From Methylococcus geothermalis (lineage in GTDB: Bacteria > Pseudomonadota > Gammaproteobacteria > Methylococcales > Methylococcaceae), in the NCBI RefSeq assembly GCF_012769535.1, contig NZ_CP046565.1:1812501-1876500 (forward strand): a DNA stretch of 64,000 nt, read 5' to 3'. The notes below the pieces were generated by a model. The model did not search any database and was not told the DNA's origin. It worked only from the letters and a program-made list of their open reading frames with translations. This document shows positions 17,428-24,899 of the stretch, piece by piece. A program made the position numbers and the translations under genes. Position 1 is the first letter of the stretch; the number at the start of each line of letters is the position of its first letter.

Positions 17428-17714
17428 ACGAAAAAACCGAAACTCAAACGGGAATGAAGAAAAGCACTGGATTGCCGGCCGTGCTGGCAATGGCCTTGTT
17501 CGCAGGCACGGGCGTGGCGGCACAGGACGCGCCGAGCCTGCGGGAGCAGATCGAAAAGCAAAAGGCCGAGAACGAGGCGCTCAAGGCGAAAATCGCCAGG
17601 ATCGAGCAGGTTCTGAAAACCGATGTCTGTTCGAATCCCGAAGCGGCCAAACTTCTGGAATCGGGAGAAGCGGCCGATTCGTCCCCGCAAAAGGAACCGG
17701 AAGCGCCGAAGTAG
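17424..17714 (+). CDS. small secreted coiled-coil protein
   Basis: A 96-residue exported protein: signal peptide ('GLPAVLAMALFAGTGVAAQ', cleavage near residue 34), a short heptad-type helix ('LREQIEKQKAENEALKAKIA') and a Pro/Glu-rich tail with a single cysteine in the mature part. The first ATG overlaps the preceding stop (ATGA), but the in-frame ATG at 17454 would give a more typical signal peptide. It is the last gene of the envelope operon. Function unknown. Confidence 0.6.
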   Translation: MNEKTETQTGMKKSTGLPAVLAMALFAGTGVAAQDAPSLREQIEKQKAENEALKAKIARIEQVLKTDVCSNPEAAKLLESGEAADSSPQKEPEAPK

Positions 17715-17845
17715 CGCATGGTCGAAGGGATGGGCCGGTTCAGGACGAAAGCGGGGTCAGCGGGCAGGCAGGACGTGACGCAAAGGCCCTGCACGGCAAT
17801 GTCAAACCCCCCTCAAAGCCGGCCTGCTCGACAAGACCGAAGCCG

Positions 17846-18000
17846 GACTTGGCGAAGTCCTTCGACAAGGTCCAACACGACGTCTTGATGGCGACGCCTG
17901 ACATCGCCACGGGCCCCTTCTCGTGAACCGCTCTTAGGTAGCGGACCCGCATGCCGGGTGGTGTGGGGACCGGGGTCTAGAAACCCCCGGTTACCCGATT
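17846..18000 (+). pseudogene. group II intron remnant: reverse-transcriptase scrap plus 3' RNA domains
   Basis: Two landmarks lie in order. At 17846-17890 the plus strand encodes 'DLAKSFDKVQHDVLM', matching the group II intron reverse-transcriptase motif DLEKFFDRVNHDVLM. At 17923-18000 the sequence GTGAACCGC...GCGGACCCGCATGCC...GGTGGTGTGGGG followed by a stem (ACCGGGG/CCCCGGT) and TTACCCGATT resembles the domain V-VI end of bacterial group II introns. Domain V pairing is degenerate and nearly all of the intron is deleted. It ends 8 bases from the stop of the NYN gene on the other strand. Confidence 0.7.
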
Positions 18001-18007
18001 AGCACTT

Positions 18008-18532
18008 TTACAGTTGCAGGTAATTGAGCCATTGATTCAGCGATATGAACTTTGTTGCGGCTTGTTTTACTTCTTGCGTGGCATGATCCCAGAAGACGAC
18101 GACAACCCTAAATCCTTCGCTCTTCAAGTCTTCAATCACAGGCATGTAGTCTTTGTCGCCAGCAACCAGAACAATTTCAGCATTTGCCTTGTCGATCTTG
18201 GTGTAAGCGTCTTTTGTCATTGCGTGCGCGATTGCAACATCAACCTTCTTTTCCTTCCAGGAAAGGCTTCGGTCATAGGTTTTAACTTCGAAGACCTTTC
18301 GTTCAACCATTTTCCAGAAGCTGTCAGAGGGTGGCGGCGGCCCCCGAAGTTTTGCGCACCCAACCTCCTGTCCGTCACCGCAGAGATATTCGTACAACTT
18401 GCCGTAATCGAGTTTGTAGCTCCAATCAAAAACCCGTCGGTGCGCGGCTTTATCGCGCAGCGTCCGCTGGACCGCCGGGTTGGGCAACTTGGCTGACAAG
18501 GGGGAATCGCTCAGGATGCCGAATTGACTCAA
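18008..18532 (-). pseudogene. NYN-domain nuclease, N-terminus lost at an attC-like site
   Basis: From 'KLDYGKLYEYLCGDG' onward the product matches the NYN/PIN-like RNase fold of the LabA/DUF88 group, including 'KVDVAIAHAMTK' and 'VLVAGDKDYMPVIEDL' with acidic metal ligands. The N-terminal strand that normally carries the first catalytic Asp (IDGxN) is missing. In its place the frame reads 'LPNPAVQRTLRDKAAHRR', a translation of the attC-like site at 18427-18485. The gene therefore looks fused to an integron recombination site and is probably inactive, though the frame stays open. It could be expressed from the cassette upstream. Confidence 0.7.
18427..18485 (-). other. attC-like integron recombination site (2)
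   Basis: Reading on the minus strand, GCCCAAC (18485-18479) starts a ~59-base imperfect palindrome: AACCCGGCGG near the left is matched by CCGACGGGTT near the right, with a core CAGCGGACGCTGCGCG-type sequence found in many chromosomal attC sites. The expected right core GTTGGGC is replaced by GTTTTTG, so the R' box is altered or was exchanged. It lies directly after the DUF2442 gene, as expected for a cassette. Confidence 0.65.
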
Positions 18533-18746
18533 CCGCTAGGTCGACATCTAGTTCCGGCCAGTAGAGATGGTTTTCGGAAGGTAGCTCTATATGCAGGATC
18601 TTTCCAACTGCGACATCCCGAAACCACGGGAACTCAGAAAATGGTAGAAACAACTCTTCTTCGTGCAGCAAGACCCAGAAGCCGTGCAGCGAGATATTTG
18701 TTACCTCAACCGGGGAAATGTCTGCGCCACGCGCTACGGATGTCAT
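18450..18746 (-). CDS. DUF2442 domain protein
   Basis: A short protein that matches the DUF2442 family over 'SPVEVTNISLHGFWVLL ... FPWFRDVAVGKIL ... DVDLAVESIRHPERFPL'. Such proteins are often encoded right after a DUF4160 gene in cassettes and toxin-antitoxin-like pairs; function is not established. I place the start at the ATG at 18746, which has AGGAG six to seven bases upstream; the ATG at 18752 is too close to it. The last ~15 codons read into the attC-like site. It overlaps the DUF4160 gene by about 40 bases. Confidence 0.75.
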   Translation of the reverse strand: MTSVARGADISPVEVTNISLHGFWVLLHEEELFLPFSEFPWFRDVAVGKILHIELPSENHLYWPELDVDLAVESIRHPERFPLVSQVAQPGGPADAAR

Positions 18747-18939
18747 TCTCATGCTCCTGAACTAAACGAAGTGCTTCAGATATTTCCCGCTTCGAAAGAC
18801 CTGTATGCTGCGCAACCTCGATAGTTGGCTCAAGCCAAAACTTGGCTTCACCATTTTGACCTTGGACATGCAACCTCGGCTCATCTCGTGAGAAGAAGTA
18901 GAAGCGGAAACCGCCCTCACGGAAAACTGTTGGACTCAT
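18706..18939 (-). CDS. DUF4160 domain protein
   Basis: A 77-residue protein with the DUF4160 pattern: 'SPTVFREGGFRFYFFSRDEPRLHV', 'GEAKFWLEP' and 'SWRRHF'-like end ('AWRRHFPG'). Family members are paired with DUF2442 proteins and suspected of being toxin-antitoxin-like, but this is unproven. The ATG at 18939 matches the family's N-terminus, although the bases upstream are pyrimidine-rich; a TTG at 18978 is in frame and lies just inside the first attC-like site. It is the first gene of the cassette. Confidence 0.75.
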   Translation of the reverse strand: MSPTVFREGGFRFYFFSRDEPRLHVQGQNGEAKFWLEPTIEVAQHTGLSKREISEALRLVQEHENDIRSAWRRHFPG

Positions 18940-18969
18940 AGGAAGGATGATACGCGTAACGCTGTTGTT

Positions 18970-19061
18970 GCCCAACAACTAATTGAATGGTTTCCGTTTA
19001 TCTTCCGTGAAGCTTCTACCACACCGTCTTCCGGTCGGCAACGCCTTTGATTTTGTTGGGC
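18970..19061 (-). other. attC-like integron recombination site (1)
   Basis: A 92-bp element with perfect 9-base ends GCCCAACAA / TTGTTGGGC (18970-18978 and 19053-19061), fitting the R''/R' core sites of attC (RYYYAAC / GTTRRRY). Inside them a second imperfect pair is visible (AAATCAAAGG on the minus strand against CCATTCAATT), as expected for L''/L'. It sits at the 5' boundary of the DUF4160/DUF2442 cassette, with the cassette genes on the expected side. Confidence 0.65.
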
Positions 19062-19239
19062 TATCCTTCTGTTTATCACCCCTTTTCCGAAGATAGACAG
19101 ATCTGGATACCATCCCATGCTGACTCTCCCCGCAGAACTGACCCATCGCCATGAGACCCGGCTGGCGCGAGATGGCGTTCTTGTCACGGCGCTCGATCGA
19201 CTGTGACGGTAAAGCCGCACTCCTGCGGTCTTCCGGCGG
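19062..19239. other. intergenic stretch with a possible amtB terminator
   Basis: No convincing gene. A 29-codon plus-strand frame (19117-19206, product beginning 'MLTLPAELTHRHETRLARDG') has no recognisable family and may be a gene fragment. Just downstream of the amtB stop, on the minus strand, CCGCA-GGAG-TGCGG followed by CTTT (about 19212-19228) could form a weak terminator hairpin. Confidence 0.35.
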
Positions 19240-20433
19240 TTACCACCCTGCTTCCTTCTCTGGGCTGGCGGTGATCTTGTGAAGGGTGAGATCGGCGCCT
19301 TCGAATTCTTCTTCAGGGTCCAGGCGCAGGCCGACCGATTGCCTCAGGAGGCCATAGACGGCGAAGCCGCCGGTCAGGGCGATTGCAATCCCCAGTCCCG
19401 TCCCCCATACCTGGGCCATGAAGCTGATGCCGCCGATGCCCCCCAGCGCGCTTTGGCCGAAGATGCCGGCGGCCACGCCGCCCCAGGCGCCGCAGAGCCC
19501 GTGCAAGGGCCAGACGCCGAGCACGTCGTCGATTTTCCAGCGGTTCTGGGTCAGGGTGAACAGGGAGACGAACAGGAAGCCGGCGACCGCGCCGACGACC
19601 AGCGCGCCGGCCGGATGCATCAGGTCGGAGCCGGCACAGACGGCGACCAGACCGGCCAAGGGACCGTTGTGGACGAAGCCGGGATCGTTGCGGCCGGCGA
19701 GTAGGGCGGCGAGGGTGCCGCCGACCATGGCCATGAGCGAGTTGACGGCGACCAGGCCGCTGATGCCACCCAAGTTCTGGGCCGACATGACGTTGAAGCC
19801 GAACCAGCCGACGGTGAGGATCCAGGCGCCGAGCGCGAGGAAGGGGATGCTGGACGGCGGGTGGGCGGCGATCATGCCGTCGCGGTGGTAGCGTCCGCGG
19901 CGCGGTCCCAGCAGCAGCACGGCGGTGAGCCCGATCCAGCCGCCGAAGGCATGCACGACCACGGAACCGGCGAAGTCATGGAACTGTGCGCCGAACCGCG
20001 CCTGCAGCCAGCCTTGGAAGCCGAGGTTGGAATTCCAGGCGATGCCTTCGAACAGCGGATAGACGAAGCCGACCAGCAGGAAGGTGGCGGCGAGCTGGGG
20101 ATTGAACTTCGAGCGTTCGGCGATGCCGCCGGAGATGATGGCCGGGATGGCGGCGGCGAAGGTCAGCAGGAAAAAGAACTTGACCAGTCCGTAGCCGTTG
20201 TCCACCGTCAGCGTTTGCGCGTCGTCGAAAAAATGGACGCCATAGGCGAGATAATAGCCGATGAAGAAATAGGCGATGGTGGACATCGCGAAGTCGCTGA
20301 TGATCTTGACCAGCGCATTCACCTGGTTCTTGCGCCGAACGGTGCCGACTTCGAGGAAGGCGAAGCCTGCATGCATGGCCAGCACCATGATGGCGCCGAG
20401 TAGTACGAAGAGTACGTCTGCACTTTTTGTCAT
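19240..20433 (-). CDS. amtB: ammonium transporter AmtB
   Basis: A 397-residue Amt/MEP/Rh channel that moves ammonium across the inner membrane. About eleven hydrophobic segments are seen, with the twin pore histidines in 'VVHAFGGWIG' (~residue 160) and 'WPLHGLCGAWGG' (~305), and the N-terminal 'MHAGFAFLEVG' of the periplasmic vestibule. There is no glnK next to it in this window, which is unusual. The ATG at 20433 follows AGGGAAAAC. A sigma-54-type promoter lies 45 bases upstream, implying nitrogen-limited expression. Confidence 0.95.
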   Translation of the reverse strand: MTKSADVLFVLLGAIMVLAMHAGFAFLEVGTVRRKNQVNALVKIISDFAMSTIAYFFIGYYLAYGVHFFDDAQTLTVDNGYGLVKFFFLLTFAAAIPAIISGGIAERSKFNPQLAATFLLVGFVYPLFEGIAWNSNLGFQGWLQARFGAQFHDFAGSVVVHAFGGWIGLTAVLLLGPRRGRYHRDGMIAAHPPSSIPFLALGAWILTVGWFGFNVMSAQNLGGISGLVAVNSLMAMVGGTLAALLAGRNDPGFVHNGPLAGLVAVCAGSDLMHPAGALVVGAVAGFLFVSLFTLTQNRWKIDDVLGVWPLHGLCGAWGGVAAGIFGQSALGGIGGISFMAQVWGTGLGIAIALTGGFAVYGLLRQSVGLRLDPEEEFEGADLTLHKITASPEKEAGW

Positions 20434-20477
20434 TGTTTTCCCTAAATAGCGGTTTTTTCATTGAGTAACGCGACTAA

Positions 20478-20493
20478 AGCAATCGGCGGGCCA
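20478..20493 (-). promoter_or_regulatory. sigma-54 promoter of amtB
   Basis: On the minus strand TGGCCCGCCGATTGCT fits the sigma-54 consensus TGGCACG-N4-TTGCW with one mismatch and the obligatory GG-N10-GC spacing. The start of transcription would be near 20467, about 34 bases before the ATG of amtB. Sigma-54 control through NtrC is usual for amtB genes. Confidence 0.7.
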
Positions 20494-20568
20494 CTACGAC
20501 GGACTCTGCCATTGCCCTGTTTGGGCGCCATACGTCCAACTGTGGGGCGCAATCGGCGTGATTTGTTA

Positions 20569-20606
20569 TGGTGCATGCCCTGACGGTGCTGGTGTCTATT
20601 GGTGCA
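20569..20606 (-). promoter_or_regulatory. NtrC-like half-sites upstream of amtB
   Basis: TGCACCA occurs twice on the minus strand, at 20606-20600 and 20575-20569, 31 bp apart or about three helical turns, roughly 105 and 135 bases upstream of the presumed start site. This is half of the NtrC palindrome TGCACY-N5-GGTGCA; the second halves are poor. The position fits an enhancer for the sigma-54 promoter but the sites are incomplete. Confidence 0.4.
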
Positions 20607-20625
20607 TGGTCATGAGCATTCCGGC

Positions 20626-23600
20626 ATGAGCATGGAAGGCTTCCACGCCATCGTCGGCGCATGGTTCGAAACCGCCATCGGCACGCCGACACCGGCTCAG
20701 CTCCGCGCCTGGGCGGCGGTGCAGGCCGGGCGCGACGTGCTGGTGGCGGCGCCCACCGGCTCGGGCAAGACCCTGGCCGCGTTCCTTGCCGCCATCGACG
20801 AACTGGTGCGGGAGGGGGAGGTGTTCGGCCTGCCGGACGAGACCCGTATCCTTTATATCTCGCCGCTCAAGGCGCTGAGCAACGACATCCACAAGAACCT
20901 CCAGCTCCCGCTGGAAGGCATCCAGCGGATGCTGTTCGAAGCGGGCCGGACCGCTCTGGCGATCCGCTCCCAGGTCCGCACCGGCGACACGCCGGCCACC
21001 GAGCGCGCCGCGATGAAGCGCCAGCCGCCGCATATCCTGGTGACCACGCCGGAATCCATCTACATCCTGTTGACCAGTGCCAGCGGGCGGCGGATGTTGG
21101 GTTCGGTGCGGACGGTGATCGTCGATGAAATCCACGCCGTGCTGGGCAGCAAGCGCGGCTCGCACCTGGCGCTGTCGCTGGAGCGGCTGGAACGCTTGGC
21201 CGGCCGGGGGCTCAGGCGGATCGGCTTGTCCGCTACCCAGCGTCCGGTCGAGGAGGTCGCGCGTTTCCTCACCGGCGGGCGCGGCGAATGCATCATCGTG
21301 GACGAAGGCCATCGGCGGCGGCTGGACTTAGGGATCGAGCTGCCGGATTTCCCGCTGGAGGCGGTGCTGTCGAACGAGGCGGCCGGGCAGGTCTATGACC
21401 GCATGGCCGAGCTGGTGCGTCAGCACCGCACCACCCTGGTGTTCGTGAACACCCGCCGCATGGCGGAGCGGCTGGCACGGGCGCTGGCCGAACGGGTCGG
21501 CGAGGACAGCGTCACCTCGCATCACGGCAGCCTGTCCAAGGAGCAGCGGCTGGAAGCGGAAAACCGGCTCAAGGCCGGCGCACTGAAGGCCCTGGTGGCG
21601 ACGGCTTCGCTGGAGCTGGGCATCGACATCGGCGACATCGACCTGGTGTGCCAGTTCGGCGCGACCGGGACCATCGCCGCCTTCCTGCAACGGGTCGGGC
21701 GTTCTGGGCATTATGCCGGCGGCCTGCCGAAAGGCAGGTTATTTCCGACCAGCCGAGACGACCTGGTCGACTGCATCGCGCTGGTCGATGCGCTGCGGCA
21801 GGGCGAACTCGACCGCATTCCGATCCCGGCCCAGCCGCTGGACGTGCTGGCCCAGCAGATCGTTGCCATGGTGGCCTGCGAGGAATGGGGCGAGGACGAA
21901 CTCTACGCCGTCGTGCGCGGCGCCTATCCCTACCGCGAGCTGGCGCGCGAAGCCTTCGACGCGCTGCTCGCCATGCTGGCCGACGGCTACAGCACCCGCC
22001 GCGGCATCCGCGGCGCCTACCTGCACCGCGACCGCATCCACGGTCGGCTGCGGCCCCGCAAGGGCGCGCTGCTGACCGCGGTCACCTGCGGCGGCGCGAT
22101 TCCTGACAATGCCGAATACCGGGTGATCGTCGAGCCGAGCGGGGAGGTCGTCGGCAGCGTGGACGAGGATTTCGCCATCGAAAGCATGTCGGGCGACGTG
22201 TTCCAGCTCGGCAACACCAGTTGGCGGGTGCTGCGGCTGGAGGGCGGGGCGCTGCGGGTCGAGGATGCCGCCGGCATCCCGCCCAGCATTCCCTTCTGGT
22301 TCGGCGAGGCGCCGGGACGCTCGCATGAGTTGTCGCTGGCGGTGTCGCGTCTGCGGGCGCGGATCGGGGATGGCCTGGAGCAGTCGGCGCCGGAAAAAGT
22401 CGCCGAGGGGCTGTCCGCCGAACTGGGACTGGCGCCGGGGCCGGTGCAACAGGCGGTCGACTACCTGGCCGCCGCCAAGGCGGTGCTGGGCGTGCTGCCG
22501 ACCTTCGACACGGTGGTGTTCGAGCGCTTCTTCGACGAATCCGGCGGCATGCAGTTCATCATCCACGCCCCCTTCGGCAGCCGGGTCAACCGCGCCTGGG
22601 GGCTGGCGCTGCGCAAGCGCTTCTGCCGCACCTTCAATTTCGAACTCCAGGCCGCGGCGACCGAGAACGCACTGATCCTGTCGCTGGGCGTGGCGCAGAG
22701 TTTCGCCCTGGAAGAGGTCAAGCAGTTCCTGAGCGTCGACACGGTGAGGACCCTCCTGGTCCAGGCGATGCTCGATGCGCCCATGTTCAAGGTGCGCTGG
22801 CGGTGGAACGCGGTCTGCGCCCTGGCGCTCAAGCGCTTCCAGGGCGGCGGCAAGACCCCGCCCTACCTGCTGCGGATGCAGGCGGAGGACCTGGTGACCT
22901 GCGTGTTCCCGGACCAGCTCGCCTGTTTCGAAAACATCGTCGGCGACCGCGAGGTTCCCGACCATCCCCTGGTCAACCAGACCGTGCACGATTGCCTGAC
23001 CGAGGCCATGGACCTGGACCGGCTGATCGAGGTGATCCGGGGCATCCGCGAGGGGACGATCCGGGTCGAATGCCGTGATCTCACCGAGCCTTCGCCGCTG
23101 GCCGCCGAGATCGTCAATTCCAAGGTCTACACCTTCCTCGACGGCGCGCCGCTGGAAGAACGGCGGACCCGCGCGGTATCCATGCGCCGCTGGCTGGAGC
23201 CCGGCGCCGCCGGCGAGCTGGGCCAGCTCGACGCGGCGGCGATCGCCCGCGTGCTCGAGGAGATCGAGCCGCAAGGCGGCGCTGCCGAAGAGGTACACGA
23301 CGCGCTGAGCGTCTCCGGCTACGTCACGGTGCAGGAGGCTGCCCAAAGGGGCTGGATGCGCTTCCTGGCGGAACTCGCGGGCTCCGGCCGTGCCGCCCGC
23401 CTGCCTTGTGGCGGCGCGGGGTTGTGGCTCGCCGCCGAACGCTGGCCGCAGTTCCGGGCCGTCTATCCCGACACCGCGACCGAACCGGCGCTGAGGTTGC
23501 CGCCGGCCCTGGACGCCGCGTTCTGGGAGCCCGGGCCGGCTCTGGTGGAAATCCTGCGCGCCCGCCTCGGCGTCATCGGACCGGCGACCGCGGCGCGGCT

Positions 23601-24870
23601 CGTCGCCCAGACCGGGCTGGCCGCGGCGACGGTCGAGGCGGCCCTTTACGCGCTCGAAAACGAAGGCACGGTGTTGCGCGGCACCTTCACGCCGGGGGCG
23701 AGCGAAACCGAATGGTGCGAGCGCGGCATCCTGGCGCGCATCCACCGCTACACCCTCGGGCGGCTGCGGCAGGCGATCGAGCCGGTCACGGCGGCCGATT
23801 TCGTGCGGTTTCTCTTGCACTGGCAGCATGTGCATCCGGCGGCGAAGGTCCGCGGCAAGGAGGGCTTGGCCCTGGTGCTGGATCGGCTCGAAGGCTTCCA
23901 GGCCACCGCCGCGGCTTGGGAACGGGAGCTGTTGCCCTTGCGGGTGGAGGATTACGATCCGGCCTGGCTGGACGCGCTCTGCGTCTCCGGCCGTATCCTA
24001 TGGCGGCGTCTGCCCCGCGAGGGCTCCGGCGGCGGGTCGCTGCGGGTCGCGCCCTTGGTCTTGCTGCCGCGCGTCCACAGCGCCCGGTGGCTGCCCGCTG
24101 CGTCTCCGGAAGTGTCGGGCATCGCGGCCCGCGTGGCCGAGAGCCTGGAACGGCGCGGCGCGCAGTTCTTTGACGAACTGGTGGCTTCGACCGGCTTGCT
24201 CAAGACGCAAACCGAGGACGCCCTGTCGGAACTGGCTGCGAAAGGCCGGGTCACTTCGGACAGTTTCATGGGCCTGCGCGCCCTGCTGATGCCGGAGCAG
24301 CGCAAGCGGCGCTACCGCGGCGTGACGGGAATCGAGGACGCGGGGCGCTGGAGCCTGGCGCCATCCGGCTCCGGCGAGAGTCAGGCAGACCGCACCGAGC
24401 ATGCCGCCCGGGTGCTGCTGAAGCGCTACGGCGTGGTGTTCCGCAGCCTGCTGGAACGCGAACCGTCGATGCCGGCCTGGCTGGAGCTGGTCCGGGTATA
24501 CCGGCGGCTGGAGGCGCGCGGCGAAATCCGCGGCGGGCGTTTCATCGCCGGCCGCTACGGCGAGCAATTCGCTCTGCCGGAGGCGGTCGAGTCGCTGCGC
24601 AAGCTGCGCAGCCAGCCGCCCGACGGCTTGGTCGTCTCCGTCGACGGCGCCGATCCGCTCAACCTGGCCGGCATCGTGCTGCCCGGCGAGCGCATCGCCG
24701 CCAACAGCGGCAAGCGGCTGGTGCTGCGGGACGGCGTGCCGGTGGCGGTGGGAACGGCGCAAGGGGTGGTGCATCTCGCCACCGACGGGGGGCCGGTCGA
24801 CCCGCGGCAGGCGGCGGCGCGGCCGCCGGTGGCGCCCGGCTTGCGAGCCTACCTGGGCAAGCGCCGATAA
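20626..24870 (+). CDS. lhr: ATP-dependent helicase Lhr (large helicase-related)
   Basis: A ~1414-residue superfamily 2 helicase of the long Lhr type, taking part in DNA repair. Motifs in order: Walker A 'AAPTGSGKTLAAFL' (~residue 38), 'TTPESIYILL', DEIH box 'VDEIHAVLGSKRG', motif III 'LSATQRP', motif IV-V 'FVNTRRMAERLAR' and 'ATASLELGIDIG', motif VI 'QRVGRSGH'. The winged-helix and beta-barrel parts of the Lhr core follow to ~870, and a long C-terminal extension characteristic of bacterial Lhr completes it. Starts at 20599 (TTG), 20626 or 20632 (ATG) are all possible. The beta-glucosidase gene follows 29 bases downstream. Confidence 0.93.
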   Translation: MSMEGFHAIVGAWFETAIGTPTPAQLRAWAAVQAGRDVLVAAPTGSGKTLAAFLAAIDELVREGEVFGLPDETRILYISPLKALSNDIHKNLQLPLEGIQRMLFEAGRTALAIRSQVRTGDTPATERAAMKRQPPHILVTTPESIYILLTSASGRRMLGSVRTVIVDEIHAVLGSKRGSHLALSLERLERLAGRGLRRIGLSATQRPVEEVARFLTGGRGECIIVDEGHRRRLDLGIELPDFPLEAVLSNEAAGQVYDRMAELVRQHRTTLVFVNTRRMAERLARALAERVGEDSVTSHHGSLSKEQRLEAENRLKAGALKALVATASLELGIDIGDIDLVCQFGATGTIAAFLQRVGRSGHYAGGLPKGRLFPTSRDDLVDCIALVDALRQGELDRIPIPAQPLDVLAQQIVAMVACEEWGEDELYAVVRGAYPYRELAREAFDALLAMLADGYSTRRGIRGAYLHRDRIHGRLRPRKGALLTAVTCGGAIPDNAEYRVIVEPSGEVVGSVDEDFAIESMSGDVFQLGNTSWRVLRLEGGALRVEDAAGIPPSIPFWFGEAPGRSHELSLAVSRLRARIGDGLEQSAPEKVAEGLSAELGLAPGPVQQAVDYLAAAKAVLGVLPTFDTVVFERFFDESGGMQFIIHAPFGSRVNRAWGLALRKRFCRTFNFELQAAATENALILSLGVAQSFALEEVKQFLSVDTVRTLLVQAMLDAPMFKVRWRWNAVCALALKRFQGGGKTPPYLLRMQAEDLVTCVFPDQLACFENIVGDREVPDHPLVNQTVHDCLTEAMDLDRLIEVIRGIREGTIRVECRDLTEPSPLAAEIVNSKVYTFLDGAPLEERRTRAVSMRRWLEPGAAGELGQLDAAAIARVLEEIEPQGGAAEEVHDALSVSGYVTVQEAAQRGWMRFLAELAGSGRAARLPCGGAGLWLAAERWPQFRAVYPDTATEPALRLPPALDAAFWEPGPALVEILRARLGVIGPATAARLVAQTGLAAATVEAALYALENEGTVLRGTFTPGASETEWCERGILARIHRYTLGRLRQAIEPVTAADFVRFLLHWQHVHPAAKVRGKEGLALVLDRLEGFQATAAAWERELLPLRVEDYDPAWLDALCVSGRILWRRLPREGSGGGSLRVAPLVLLPRVHSARWLPAASPEVSGIAARVAESLERRGAQFFDELVASTGLLKTQTEDALSELAAKGRVTSDSFMGLRALLMPEQRKRRYRGVTGIEDAGRWSLAPSGSGESQADRTEHAARVLLKRYGVVFRSLLEREPSMPAWLELVRVYRRLEARGEIRGGRFIAGRYGEQFALPEAVESLRKLRSQPPDGLVVSVDGADPLNLAGIVLPGERIAANSGKRLVLRDGVPVAVGTAQGVVHLATDGGPVDPRQAAARPPVAPGLRAYLGKRR

Positions 24871-24899
24871 TTCGAAGTTTTCGACAGACAGGACGTTGC

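Noticed and set aside
18970-19061. attC-like site (1) as a simple rho-independent terminator
   Set aside because: The paired ends are 75 bp apart with an inner second pair and there is no T-run, which suits an attC better than a terminator.
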